NCBI GenBank assembly: GCA_965207045.1
Contig: OZ242261.1
Location: forward strand, 1 to 64,000
From: G965207045 sp965207045
GTDB lineage: Bacteria; Pseudomonadota; Alphaproteobacteria; Rickettsiales; Anaplasmataceae
Direction: 5' to 3'
Length of the DNA stretch: 64,000 bases
The notes under the pieces were generated by a model that ran no database searches, had not been told where the DNA came from, and worked only from the letters and a program-made list of their open reading frames with translations. Made by a program: the position numbers and the translations under genes. The first letter of the stretch is position 1, and each line of letters starts with the position of its first letter. Positions 47,539 through 57,148 of the stretch are shown piece by piece.

Positions 47539-48231
47539 ATGCAACAGAATTACATTGTAGAGTTGAAAAATTTAAATTTAAAATATGGAAATCACAATGT
47601 TTTAGAAAATGTGAATTTAAAAATTAAGGATGATGAGATAATAACAATTGTTGGTCCTAATGGCAGTGGCAAAACTTCTCTGCTATTATGCTTAGCGGGT
47701 ATTATAAAAATTAATAGGAGTTGCTATACACGAAAAAGTAACCTTGTTATTTCATACATGCCACAGAACATAGGATTTGATCCAGTTTTGCCTATTACTG
47801 TTTTTTCTTTTTTGTGTCTAACAAAAACTAAGGACAAAATTTATTCAATAGCAGAAGAGGTCGGTATAGAAGATATTCTCGAAAGACAAATGTATGAGTT
47901 GTCAGGTGGTGAAATACAAAGAGTATTGCTTGCAAATTGTTTGTTAGCCCAGCCGCAGCTAATGATATTAGATGAACCTGTCAGTAATATGGATATTAAT
48001 TCTGCAAAGCAATTTTATAAATTAATCTCCAAGTTTCGTGATAGTACTAATTGCAGCATAGTTATGGCATCGCACGATTTGTATGTAGTTATGAAAAACA
48101 CGGATAGAGTTATTTGCTTAGATGGTAAAATTCATTGTGAGGGTAAGCCGCATGAGGTCAGTATAAATAAAGAGTTTGTCAATATGTTTGGTAGTAACTT
48201 CACAATTTATGAACATGACGATCATAATTAA
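47539..48231 (+). CDS. znuC: Zinc/manganese ABC transporter ATPase (ZnuC-like)
   Basis: 230 residues. Walker A GPNGSGKT (39-46), Q-loop MPQNIGF, signature LSGGE (121-125), Walker B LMILDEP (141-147), and switch His in ASHDLYVV. The sequence around LNLKYGNHNVLENVNL with the short IxxNRSC segment is of the ZnuC/metal-chelate subfamily. The permease ZnuB and binding protein ZnuA are not adjacent. Both neighbours are pseudogenes, so it stands alone. Confidence 0.88.
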   Translation: MQQNYIVELKNLNLKYGNHNVLENVNLKIKDDEIITIVGPNGSGKTSLLLCLAGIIKINRSCYTRKSNLVISYMPQNIGFDPVLPITVFSFLCLTKTKDKIYSIAEEVGIEDILERQMYELSGGEIQRVLLANCLLAQPQLMILDEPVSNMDINSAKQFYKLISKFRDSTNCSIVMASHDLYVVMKNTDRVICLDGKIHCEGKPHEVSINKEFVNMFGSNFTIYEHDDHN

Positions 48232-49319
48232 CTTCATTATAAAATGTAAAATATAAAGCAGTAATTAATTAATGATTAGGCATGACTACTTATGTACTTA
48301 TGGATCTGGAATATATGGAGAGTCTAGTTACTCTTCTTAGAGAATGTGATTTTACTTGTGATGGTGAAAAATGTGCAATTGCGATTAGAGTAAACAATTG
48401 ATGTATTCTAAAGTTGAAAGATTGAGTGCTGCTAGCATACCTACCTTTGCTGTTTGAACTATAACTTATTCTGGGGATGGTAAGGTAAAGAGTAGATTTA
48501 TTAATATATTTGACTTAAAATCATTCTGTATAGAAGCAACCTCTGATTATGCGTGAGGTCTATCTTTGTGTTCATATCGCTTTCATATTTGGTTACCTAT
48601 ATATTAGTTTCAATTATTATGTTTTTTGTTATGATGGGTGTAAGAGTAGGTACATTAGGACTAAATATGAAGGAAGCTACCTCGTTGATAACGTTAACCA
48701 TTGACAGCTGTTTTCTCAGCTATTATATGTGTTGCGTGGACTTATCTGCAGTGCAAAAACGTGCTGATTAGGCACATAAGGGTTAGTGGATAATATTCGA
48801 GATTCTATTATAAGATAAAGAGAGAGACTCGATTGTATGCGACATCATCATTTGATTCTATAAGTCTGTTTTCTATTTCGACATTATCAAGTTTATTTTT
48901 TTGTTATTCTCTGGTTATGGTTTCTAAGAGTTTATCAAAGATGGAAAATAATAGTGCTGAGATGGTTATCATTCTTGCATCCAGCCTTTTTTAGATCTTT
49001 TTATATTTTTGTAGGTTACTTGATTATCTTATACGTAAGGCATGCAAAGAAGGTTACCTCGAAAATAAAGATGAGGTGGAGACTAAGACTAAATTTGGTG
49101 AATTTACAGTAGAAGAGGTGGTCGTAGTAGATCAAAAGCAAATGATGAATGAGATAAGTGCTGATAAACGTAGCTATGAGTTTACATGGAAATGCTTAGT
49201 ACTTTTAAAATAGCGGATTGATAGAAAATATGCGTTTTGTTAGCATGATAGCTGAAAAAGTTTAGTTTTCTGTGTATTTTCCAAGAATAAGATGTAGTTT
49301 GGCCTTTGGAGTGATAATT
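48232..49319 (+). pseudogene. Decayed small membrane-protein genes
   Basis: 48553-48771 is an open frame (GTG start, no ribosome-binding site) with helices VFISLSYLVTYILVSIIMFFVMM and an amphipathic tail. Around 48994-49212 a start-less frame encodes IFLYFCRLLDYLIRKACKEG and an acidic tail (TVEEVVVVDQKQMMNEI). They look like pieces of the two-helix-plus-tail family broken by stops. Confidence 0.4.
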
Positions 49320-49549
49320 TTAGGGTAAGAAATGAGTTACTTGCTGCTGATGTGTACAGATTGTTTGTGTTGGTATGTGGATAATAACATAGAATATTGC
49401 AAGTATAGATTTTTTCTTTACTACTTTAAGGTAATTAACAAAGGCAGCTTTTGTTTGGCAAATTTTTCTTTTTCTATGCTTTTTCTGCTGCGTATTTTTT
49501 GTCATGTTTTCCTTCTACAATTTTATGTATATTTGTGTAACTTATTTTT

Positions 49550-50947
49550 CTATAAAGAGTGTTGTTGTGATAGTTGTCCTATTGCTATGCTTATGAAATT
49601 GAATAGAGGAGTGCTATAGATTCCAAGGAGAATAACCATAGAAGCTAGAATTATTGGAGGTAATAGTAATATCCTGTTTAAGGTGTTGTTTTCTTGGTTT
49701 TCAAGAAAAAGATCAACGTTTCTGAAGATGTAAAATAGGCTCATAGTAGAGCCAATTGCTATAGCCAAGATTGGTAAAAAATTATGAGACAAGGATGTAA
49801 TATTTATTAAATACCATTTGCTTACAAAGCCGGCAGTAATTGGAAACCCGACTATACTACCTCCAAAAATAACCAACATGGGTAACATGAAATTTCTGCT
49901 GTGTTGTAAGTTGCTTATCATAAATAGACCTGGTTTAGCAATACTGTGAAATAATAAATGAGCTGTCGCTGTGATAAATGCAGTATGTGAATTTAGACTA
50001 ATACCAAGAATAATGTAACCAATTTGTGATACACTTGAAAAGGCTAACATTTTAGCAAAGTCCTTTTCACGCAAAGCAAAAACAGCTCCAAAAATTATTG
50101 CACACATACTCAAAATTTGTAAAACAGAATTGATATTGTTTAAAATAGGATTACTGCCGATCACGCTGTATATAAAACGTATTATAAGGTATAGAGCAAT
50201 CTTCGTTGTAGTAGCTGAAAAGAATATTGTTACGTAACAAGGGGAGCTATTATAGGAGTTCACCATCCATTGATGAAATGGAAAGGTAGCTGTTTTGGTT
50301 ATTAAACCAATAAGGATGAATACTATTCCTAAATTAACAACTTTATTGCCCTGAAGAGATGTTAGTTTATTATACACGTCAAACATGTTAAGTGTGCCAG
50401 TCATCATGTAAATTAGTCCTATACCAAGTAGATAAAAAGTTGCAGCTGAAGTTCCGATAATTAGATATTCAAAAGCGGAATTAACTGAGTCTTTCTCTTT
50501 GTTTCCCATCGCAATCAATGAGCAAGCTGTGAGAGATGATAGTTCTAAAAATACGTATATGTTGAATATGTCGTGACTTAAGACTAGACCTAATAAACTA
50601 GCAAAGCATAATAAAAAACATGCATAAAAAGCAGGAGCCTTTTTCTTTTGTATCTGTTTTTTAATTGTGAAAAATGCGTAAGGTATTGTAATTGTTGTAA
50701 TAGAGGAAATCAGTATCAGAAAAATACAGCTGAATAGATCAGCTCTTAGCTCAATTCCATAAGGAGCTAGCCAACCTCCCATATAATAAGAAATAATGCC
50801 GTAATTATAAACCTTGAAAGTAATATATATTGAATGTACAAAAACAATTAATACAGTAAAAAAAGTCCAAAACCAAACAAAACGCTTAGGTAGTACTGAA
50901 CATAAAATTGCAGAGATAAGAGGTATAACAACTACTAAGGCTATCAT
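49550..50947 (-). CDS. Proton-translocating antiporter subunit (MrpD/NuoN-like)
   Basis: 465 residues with about 14 hydrophobic segments, of the NADH-dehydrogenase/Mrp antiporter core family. The N-terminal YYMGGWLAPYGIELRADLFS is typical of Mrp/Mnh subunit D, and SHDIFNIYVFLELSSLTACSLIA carries the conserved Glu on TM5. Lys of TM7 lies in ITKTATFPFHQWMVNSY. It is alone: no neighbouring mrp or nuo gene. It could be a single-subunit cation/H+ antiporter or a displaced subunit. Confidence 0.82.
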   Translation of the reverse strand: MIALVVVIPLISAILCSVLPKRFVWFWTFFTVLIVFVHSIYITFKVYNYGIISYYMGGWLAPYGIELRADLFSCIFLILISSITTITIPYAFFTIKKQIQKKKAPAFYACFLLCFASLLGLVLSHDIFNIYVFLELSSLTACSLIAMGNKEKDSVNSAFEYLIIGTSAATFYLLGIGLIYMMTGTLNMFDVYNKLTSLQGNKVVNLGIVFILIGLITKTATFPFHQWMVNSYNSSPCYVTIFFSATTTKIALYLIIRFIYSVIGSNPILNNINSVLQILSMCAIIFGAVFALREKDFAKMLAFSSVSQIGYIILGISLNSHTAFITATAHLLFHSIAKPGLFMISNLQHSRNFMLPMLVIFGGSIVGFPITAGFVSKWYLINITSLSHNFLPILAIAIGSTMSLFYIFRNVDLFLENQENNTLNRILLLPPIILASMVILLGIYSTPLFNFISIAIGQLSQQHSL

Positions 50948-51599
50948 TCTTTAGTTACAAAAATCTCACATTATCATAACTCAAAACCATAGTCATTGTC
51001 ATTATCTGATATTTTTGGTGCAATTGATAATGCTATTTGACAACGAAGAGTTTTGGAAAATATACGAATTTATCTTTTTGGATGGAGTAGAGAATGTTTT
51101 ACCAACATTTTACTACAAAAAGCATAGTAGGAGTCAGATATTTCTCATCGTCATGTCTTTTTACAAGTTTTGTAGTTGGCTAGAGGTCTTCTAATCGTCA
51201 TTTTGGTTCATATTGGTAGGATTGATAAAATTAACAATACATTTGTGAGTATAGAGATAGCCAATGTTGTTACTAGAATGTTTTGTTTTTATGGTGATAG
51301 CATCTTATTTTGTTTGCAGACTTTATGAAGTTCCTAATGTTCTTTGTGATGATAGTTTGCTGAAGCCAAACCGATCAATATTAGTTCATGATTAGGTTGG
51401 AGAAGTAAAGCAAGGTAATCTTATTAATCAAGTTTCTCTTTTTTATTAATGTTAGGAGAATTTGTATTACATATAGTGTGTGTAAAATTTCTTTATTAAT
51501 GGTTATTCTGTAAAATCTACAACCTCTATTTGAGACAAGAGTAATTATAGGATTTTTTATTGCCATTTATTAATATTAGGAAGGTCTATGTGTTAAATC
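50948..51599. pseudogene. Intergenic stretch with membrane-protein debris
   Basis: About 650 bases. Around 51270-51393 a start-less frame reads ECFVFMVIASYFVCRLYEVPNVL and stops, preceded in another frame by a helical stretch (IDKINNTFVSIEIANVVTRM). Likely another broken small membrane-protein gene. A tiny ATG TGT TAA with AGGAAGG just before it lies at 51588, twelve bases upstream of the next gene. Confidence 0.35.
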
Positions 51600-52007
51600 A
51601 TGCAATATTTTGGTTTCTTTAGTAGCTATGTCGCTGAACGTAAAAGGGTTTCACGAATTGTTTTCTACTCAACTACATTGATATCTTTAATAATTTTTTT
51701 AGTTGTTATAGCAGTAGGTGCTTACCTAAGTTTTCCTAATATAGATAAAGGTTACAAAACAGTATGGAAAAATACTTTGATGAAATTTGGCACAGTTATA
51801 GCATTAACTTTGCTTGCTAGTTCTTGTACGTTTCTTATTTGTTGTTTGTCACAATCTATTTGTGTATTAGTAGTGACAGATAAGCATGAAAAAATCGCTA
51901 CTGGTAATAGGATTAGTGTACCTGAGACTAATGTTATATCTTCTAAGATTATTCAAAATACTCAGTTTGCAACAGAGGAAAAACAGAAATTTTGTATTTC
52001 AAACTAA
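51600..52007 (+). CDS. Small two-helix membrane protein
   Basis: Unrecognised 135-residue protein with two transmembrane segments (about 20-45 and 62-92) and a 40-residue soluble tail ending TEEKQKFCISN. Same layout as 4078 and the remnants at 46.7 and 48.6 kb. The ribosome-binding site AGGAAGG is 15 or more bases away and better placed for the mini-frame at 51588, so expression may be coupled. Confidence 0.5.
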   Translation: MQYFGFFSSYVAERKRVSRIVFYSTTLISLIIFLVVIAVGAYLSFPNIDKGYKTVWKNTLMKFGTVIALTLLASSCTFLICCLSQSICVLVVTDKHEKIATGNRISVPETNVISSKIIQNTQFATEEKQKFCISN

Positions 52008-52209
52008 CAATATGATATTTAGAAACAATTTAAATAATAGAATTTTTGTATGATTGCTTGTATCAAACTTATCTTAGCTTTTGTTGAATAAACGAAATTG
52101 TTGTATATCAATTAATTCTATATTATATACTGATTTTGAATTATACTATATATCAGAATAATTATCTTTATAATAAGATTACTCTTAGAATGTATTGTTT
52201 AGAAGTGTT

Positions 52210-52503
52210 ATGAAAAAAGGGCAAACTAATAGTAAATTATGGTTAATTATGCCTGTCATTTTTGCAGGTTTTGCAGTATTTGCTTTAATGTCCGCATTAA
52301 TGAATTGTGTGATGATGTCGAACATAAATCTTAGTGGGAATGCTTTAGCGGCTGTAAGAGCGCTTTGTTTTGTTTTGCCTGCAATTATAGGGGCAACTAT
52401 TGGTTGCTTGATGTTGGGAATATTAGATAAATACTGTAGTAATTTATCTTCTGCTTCTTCAGCTGTAGCAGTTGATACAGCTTTGAAAGCTATTAGTGAA
52501 TAA
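52210..52503 (+). CDS. Small two-helix membrane protein
   Basis: Unrecognised 97-residue protein. Two hydrophobic segments (about residues 13-40 and 53-80, the latter with Gly-Ala-Thr-Ile-Gly) and a Ser/Ala-rich tail (SSASSAVAVDTAL). An in-frame TTG at 52195 is an alternative start. Convergent with ubiH. Confidence 0.5.
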   Translation: MKKGQTNSKLWLIMPVIFAGFAVFALMSALMNCVMMSNINLSGNALAAVRALCFVLPAIIGATIGCLMLGILDKYCSNLSSASSAVAVDTALKAISE

Positions 52504-52515
52504 CGATGCTGCCTA

Positions 52516-53646
52516 TCAACTATTCCATGATTTGCTTATTCCAGTGGCGTAATGAATTAACTTCTGTTTGATAAATGGTAATTCTTGGATTACAGCTAAT
52601 CCTGTATTTCGTACCAGTTTTAACAATTTATTCTCATTTGAGAAGAGCTTGACTATTGAGTGAGTGGTGCCAGTCATTAATAGGTTGTCTATAATTCTAT
52701 CATATGAGAAATTTTTCAGTGCAGTACTATTGATTCCATACTTTTTTATGTGTTTTACAAAACTTTCAATATTATGTACTGCTAGATTGAAACCCTGTCC
52801 TGCTACGGGATGTATTGACTGCATTGTATCTCCTATTAAAAGAACACGATCTTTATAATATCTACGTGCAATTTGTACTGATATTGGATATGAATGCACT
52901 TTGCTGACAATTTTTGTAATGTGAAAATTGCAATATTTATTGATAGTTTGAAGGAAATCTTTTTGTGATAGTTGTAACAACTTTTTTGCAAAATTACTTT
53001 CTGCTGTCCATATTAAAGATGAATAAAAAGCTCCTTTCATAGGCAGTAAAGCAAATGGTCCTGTCGAATAAAATCTTTCTTGTGCTGTACCTGAATGATC
53101 TTCCAAATGTTCTACATTGCAAACAATACTAGTTTGATTATATTCTTTTTTAATACATTTTATGTTTAAAATATTATATATTTCTGAGAATTTTCCTTCT
53201 GCACATATAAATAAATCTGCTGTAATTTTCTTTCCATTTGTCAAATAAAGCTCTACCTTATCGTCATAACAGTTTATTTTATCGTAAGTTATTGGTGACA
53301 ACTTGTTTACTTTGAAGGAATCTAATGCGGCTTTTATTATTTTATTTTTTATAACGTAACCCATCGGCTTAGAATTGTTCATCCTGTGGTCATAATGTAG
53401 ATAATTTGTCGATTTTCCCTCTACTGTGAATATATCCAGTATAGGTTGTGCTTCATTTTCTAATAAGGGCCAAATTTTGTACTGGTCAAAAAATATTTTT
53501 GTAGCATAATTAAGTGCTGTGCTTCTTTCATCACTTTCTGATGCGGATTTTTCTATTACTAATATGGACAAGTTTAGTGCTTTTAAAGCGATTGCTGATA
53601 TCATTCCGGCCATTCCAGCGCCTGATATTATTATGTTGTAATGCAT
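52516..53646 (-). CDS. UbiH/COQ6-family FAD hydroxylase
   Basis: 376 residues. IISGAGMAGMISAIALKAL (FAD-binding), a DG-type middle motif (DLFICAEGKFSEI, with Asp-x-x-Ile-x-Ala-Glu-Gly), and RVLLIGDTMQSIHPVAGQGFNLAVHNIESF define the family. It hydroxylates the ubiquinone ring. Which position (UbiH, UbiF, UbiI, or a broad UbiL type) cannot be told. It is divergent from pstC, with about 40 bases between starts. Confidence 0.9.
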   Translation of the reverse strand: MHYNIIISGAGMAGMISAIALKALNLSILVIEKSASESDERSTALNYATKIFFDQYKIWPLLENEAQPILDIFTVEGKSTNYLHYDHRMNNSKPMGYVIKNKIIKAALDSFKVNKLSPITYDKINCYDDKVELYLTNGKKITADLFICAEGKFSEIYNILNIKCIKKEYNQTSIVCNVEHLEDHSGTAQERFYSTGPFALLPMKGAFYSSLIWTAESNFAKKLLQLSQKDFLQTINKYCNFHITKIVSKVHSYPISVQIARRYYKDRVLLIGDTMQSIHPVAGQGFNLAVHNIESFVKHIKKYGINSTALKNFSYDRIIDNLLMTGTTHSIVKLFSNENKLLKLVRNTGLAVIQELPFIKQKLIHYATGISKSWNS

Positions 53647-53684
53647 TTGTTTAATAATTACTCAACTTTTATTATAGGGTAAGT

Positions 53685-54710
53685 ATGATTACTGTAAAAT
53701 TGTTTTTTTATAATACTATTATACTGGCGATAGTATTGGTTTTTTTTATCCCCAATAAAATGATGCTTGTAACGGGAGTGTTTCTTTTATTGCTTTCAAT
53801 AACTGCATTTTTTCCACATAAGATTATAAAGTTATGTATGCATATCTCAATATTATTATCCTTAATTATTACTGTCTTAATTATCTCTTCCTTGTATAGT
53901 GAATCATACAAATTTTTTCATGAAATTTCATGGATTGACTTTTTTTTTGGTACACAATGGAAGCCTTTTAATTCAATTAATGAAAGTGGTGAAATAGTTA
54001 TGATGTTTGGCATTTTACCTTTACTTTTAGGTACTTTTTTAGTTGCCATTATAGCAATATTATTTGCAGCTCCGATAGGAATATTTTCAGCTATATATTT
54101 AAATAAGTATGCAACACAAAAAATATGTAACATAATTAAGCCAGTAATAGAGATGCTGGCTGGAGTTCCAACTGTTATATACGGTTATTTTGCTATGAGT
54201 GTTACATCGCCATTGTTTTATAAGATAGCAACTTTTTTTGGTCTTGAGGCTTCTACTGAAAATGCTCTTGCTGCTGGTGTGGTAATTGGAATAATGATAA
54301 TCCCACTTATTACTTCTCTGGTTAGTGATATAATTGAAAATGTTCCTAAAAGTTTGTATTATGGTTCTTTAGCTTTAGGTAGTACTCGTGCTGAAGCTTT
54401 ATTCAATGTTATTTTGCCATCAGCTATTTCTGGTATTTTTAGTGCTATATTATTAGCAGTTACTCGAGCTCTTGGCGAAACAATGGTAGTATTGATGGCA
54501 ACTGGAGTTAGGGCAGATTTGACACTAAATCCATTGCATTCAGTTACAACAATGACTGTACAAATTGCAACACTTTTAAAAAGTGAAAATGATTTTAACA
54601 GTCCAGTCACTTTATCTGCCTATGCATTAGGTTTTACTCTCTTCATGACAACTTGGATTTTAAATGCAATAGCATTTACCATAGTCAATAGATATAGATC
54701 ATTTCATTAG
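53685..54710 (+). CDS. pstC: Phosphate ABC transporter permease PstC
   Basis: 341 residues. FFGTQWKPFN, FGILPLLLGTFLVAIIAILFAAPIGIFSAIYL, EMLAGVPTVIYGYFA and the permease EAA-loop region ALGSTRAEALFNVILPSAISGIF with TRALGETMVVLMATG match PstC. Preceded by a GGGTAAG-like ribosome-binding site. The rest of pst (S, A, B) is not nearby, as is common in Rickettsiales with split transporters. Confidence 0.9.
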   Translation: MITVKLFFYNTIILAIVLVFFIPNKMMLVTGVFLLLLSITAFFPHKIIKLCMHISILLSLIITVLIISSLYSESYKFFHEISWIDFFFGTQWKPFNSINESGEIVMMFGILPLLLGTFLVAIIAILFAAPIGIFSAIYLNKYATQKICNIIKPVIEMLAGVPTVIYGYFAMSVTSPLFYKIATFFGLEASTENALAAGVVIGIMIIPLITSLVSDIIENVPKSLYYGSLALGSTRAEALFNVILPSAISGIFSAILLAVTRALGETMVVLMATGVRADLTLNPLHSVTTMTVQIATLLKSENDFNSPVTLSAYALGFTLFMTTWILNAIAFTIVNRYRSFH

Positions 54711-54726
54711 TTTGTAAGAAAATGTG

Positions 54727-54756
54727 TTGATTTTGTGTTGTTTGATATGTTACAAT
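54727..54756 (+). promoter_or_regulatory. Candidate promoter of the 54783 gene
   Basis: TTGATT (54727-54732) and TACAAT (54751-54756) spaced 18 bases, the same -10 box and spacing as the candidate before the 8114 gene. It would start transcription near 54763, twenty bases before the ATG. Confidence 0.45.
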
Positions 54757-54782
54757 TAGAATTAATCTGTATTGAGTAAAGT

Positions 54783-56213
54783 ATGAAGCGATATTTTCTT
54801 TTAGAAAAGATAATGGAGGCGTTAAATAAAAAATCTCCTAAAGAAAGAGGAAATCATATAGAGAGGCAGTTGGAAAGGACGTTAAGTATTGATAAGCAAG
54901 CTACTGTAAATGTTTCTTACGATTCTTTTATATGCATAAAAACTGTTCAAGAAAAATGTTTAGGTTATAATACTTCGACAAAAGTTGGTGCTGGAGGAAT
55001 GTTTCGTAAAGAATTAAGTCGAACACTTTACAATTTTCTTGCTGAAGATAATGAGCTAAATGACAGGTTAATTGATTTGGGATGTGGTTTGAGTCTGGAT
55101 CAATGGAAGAGTTTTGTAAATATTTTTGTTGGAAGAATGTTTTCTGGAGAAAACTTAGATAGAGATGAATTTATTGATGAAATTTTAGCTAAGCCTGTTT
55201 TCAGGTATGATCAGGTAATTAATAATGCAAAATATGAAATTGTAGAAACAATAAATTCTCCAGCTTTCCAGCAAGTTCTGTTAAAAACAATACATGAATT
55301 TTCGGATCAGAATAAAAGAATTACAGTAGAGCAAAAAGGTGGGAAAATAAAAAGAAGTGAATCACAAGATGATTGTAGTATAACAAAACTTGGGGTGTTA
55401 GAAAATTATGGACAAAAGGCTATGTTTCGAGGAAATGGAATTGTTTCAAACAAGCTGAGAAAGTTAATGTTAGAAAGTGTAGAAATTAGAAGAGAACAGG
55501 AAAAAATCATGCAAGAAATACAACAACATAGAGATAGATTAGGAAAAGTAGCAGCAGTGGTGAAACTGCAAGTAAAGACTTCTAAAAGTATATCTTTTAG
55601 TGAAAGGTTAGCAAATACTGATGTGAGTAAGCTCTTTATTGCTCTTAAGGAAGGTAAAGCAGATAAAGTTTTTGCTGATTTACAAAAAGAACAAGCTATA
55701 TATGGTGTTCCTGCTGTTGTTGATGAAAATAATAATAATGACATTAACACATCAGTACAACATGTGGCAATTGAAGCTACACATAATTTTGTGGCTATGA
55801 TAAATAAGATAGATAAGAGAGTATTATTAGAGTTCATTCCAACAAAGGAGCAAGATTCAGTTACTGAGCAGATAGGTAATACTTTAGAAACTTTTGTGCA
55901 GGATATAAGAGATGGTGGGTTGGTTTATGCATTAGCAGAAAGAGGTCTTGAGGAGTTAAAAGTTTTATCTGACATTGTATTAAATATTCCTCCAGGAGAA
56001 GGGTTTGATTCTGATCAGTTGGATGTGTTGAGCATGGTAACAAATTACACAATCGCTTGTAAATATGCTAAAGAAAACGATAAGTTAACTTCTACTTTGT
56101 TGCAACGATCATCTTCTAGTATTATGTCAACAGATTTGAAACCTTGTTCTTTTCTTGAAAGTTTAGAGAGCCACCAAAAGTGTTCAAAAAGAGAGCAAGT
56201 AATGGCTTGGTAG
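54783..56213 (+). CDS. Hypothetical helical protein, putative effector
   Basis: Unrecognised 476-residue soluble protein. ATG at 54783; the ATG ten codons later is an alternative. It is helix-rich throughout, with a coiled segment (LMLESVEIRREQEKIMQEIQQHRDRLGKV) near the middle. The segment LFIALKEGKADKVFADL with DINTSVQHVAIEATHNF resembles the helical module of the proteins at 94, 1036 and 39779. No signal peptide, consistent with type IV export. The Ser/Cys/Lys-rich C-terminus is disordered. Confidence 0.65.
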   Translation: MKRYFLLEKIMEALNKKSPKERGNHIERQLERTLSIDKQATVNVSYDSFICIKTVQEKCLGYNTSTKVGAGGMFRKELSRTLYNFLAEDNELNDRLIDLGCGLSLDQWKSFVNIFVGRMFSGENLDRDEFIDEILAKPVFRYDQVINNAKYEIVETINSPAFQQVLLKTIHEFSDQNKRITVEQKGGKIKRSESQDDCSITKLGVLENYGQKAMFRGNGIVSNKLRKLMLESVEIRREQEKIMQEIQQHRDRLGKVAAVVKLQVKTSKSISFSERLANTDVSKLFIALKEGKADKVFADLQKEQAIYGVPAVVDENNNNDINTSVQHVAIEATHNFVAMINKIDKRVLLEFIPTKEQDSVTEQIGNTLETFVQDIRDGGLVYALAERGLEELKVLSDIVLNIPPGEGFDSDQLDVLSMVTNYTIACKYAKENDKLTSTLLQRSSSSIMSTDLKPCSFLESLESHQKCSKREQVMAW

Positions 56214-56435
56214 TTGTAGAAAATTTAAGTGTTAGTTTGGATAGCTCTTCTATATGAGATATGGTTTGTAAAAAAGCACTATGAAACTGATCAGCAGAAG
56301 CTATAAGGGAATATAAGTTCTCTTATAAGAAAAAAATCTTATAAAACCTGATCTTCTTCTCCTGTGACATATGTGTTGAATATATTAATATTACCTAATG
56401 ATTTTTAATTTATATCATACATAATATGTTTTTGA
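56214..56435. other. Intergenic stretch
   Basis: A/T-rich with the imperfect inverted repeat TTATAAGAAAAAAATCTTATAA near 56323-56344, perhaps a terminator of the 54783 gene or of the minus-strand genes. No gene. Confidence 0.4.
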
Positions 56436-56645
56436 TTAGTGTATATCTTGACGTGGTTTGCTTCTTTTTCTGCCCTCAACTGGCAGCTTTCTCTTGTAAT
56501 TGAGGTATAACCAAAATATGCAGATAATGATTATGTGTATAGGGGATAAGACTGGAAAACCTTGCAGCTTGATAGAAGTTAAGGAAAACTTTCCAGATTC
56601 AAGCGCAAAACTTATAGCAGGAACACAAAAGTAATATATGTTCTC
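56436..56645 (-). pseudogene. Coding-like frame downstream of purE without a start codon
   Basis: Read on minus, 69 codons encode a protein-like sequence with one membrane helix (IHIIIICIFWLYL), a Phe/Ser/Leu-rich N-part (CVPAISFALESGKF) and a basic tail (KRKLPVEGRKRSKPRQ). No ATG, GTG or TTG lies in the frame before a TGA inside purE. Possibly a frameshifted gene, an ATA/ATT-start gene, or a coupled one. The character of the codons is that of a real gene. A distant likeness to MreD is too weak to use. Confidence 0.4.
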
Positions 56646-56650
56646 TTTTT

Positions 56651-57148
56651 TTACAAGTCGACTGTATATGGTACAGATTCAGTCTGTTTTTCTTTCCACT
56701 TTTTTAGTGATCTCATTAAATTATCATTTCTAAGAGCTAGAATAGATATAGCAAAGATTGCAGCATTGGCAGCACCACTTTTACCTATGGCAAAAGTAGC
56801 AACAGGAATACCCTTGGGCATTTGAACTGTCGAATATAAGCTATCAATTCCATTAAGAGAAGTATTGCTAATAGGAACACCTAAAACAGGGAGAGTAGTT
56901 AAAGAAGCTATCATTCCAGATAAATGTGCTGCTCCTCCAGCACCAGCAATGATTATTTTTATTCCCTTTTTTTGAGCATTTTGTGCAAATTCGTAAAGCC
57001 TATCTGGGGTACGATGTGCTGAAACAATATTATAGGAAAAAGCCACTTTGAATTCTTTTAATATTGCAGCAGAATGACACATAACATCATTGTCAGAAGC
57101 ACTTCCCATGATTATTGCAATATCGGATACGTTCTTTTCTATTGTCAT
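56651..57148 (-). CDS. purE: N5-carboxyaminoimidazole ribonucleotide mutase
   Basis: 165 residues. IAIIMGSASDNDVMCHSA, VSAHRTPDRL, GAGGAAHLSGM and a MPKGIPVATFAIGKSGAANAA stretch are PurE class I. Catalyses N5-CAIR to CAIR, the step before PurC (33733). Its ATG overlaps the stop of typA, so it is co-transcribed with it. Confidence 0.97.
   Translation of the reverse strand: MTIEKNVSDIAIIMGSASDNDVMCHSAAILKEFKVAFSYNIVSAHRTPDRLYEFAQNAQKKGIKIIIAGAGGAAHLSGMIASLTTLPVLGVPISNTSLNGIDSLYSTVQMPKGIPVATFAIGKSGAANAAIFAISILALRNDNLMRSLKKWKEKQTESVPYTVDL

Noticed and set aside
49332..49619. Plus-strand frame overlapping the antiporter-like gene end
   Set aside because: Antisense overlap of 70 bases, low-complexity Phe/Leu; no domain.
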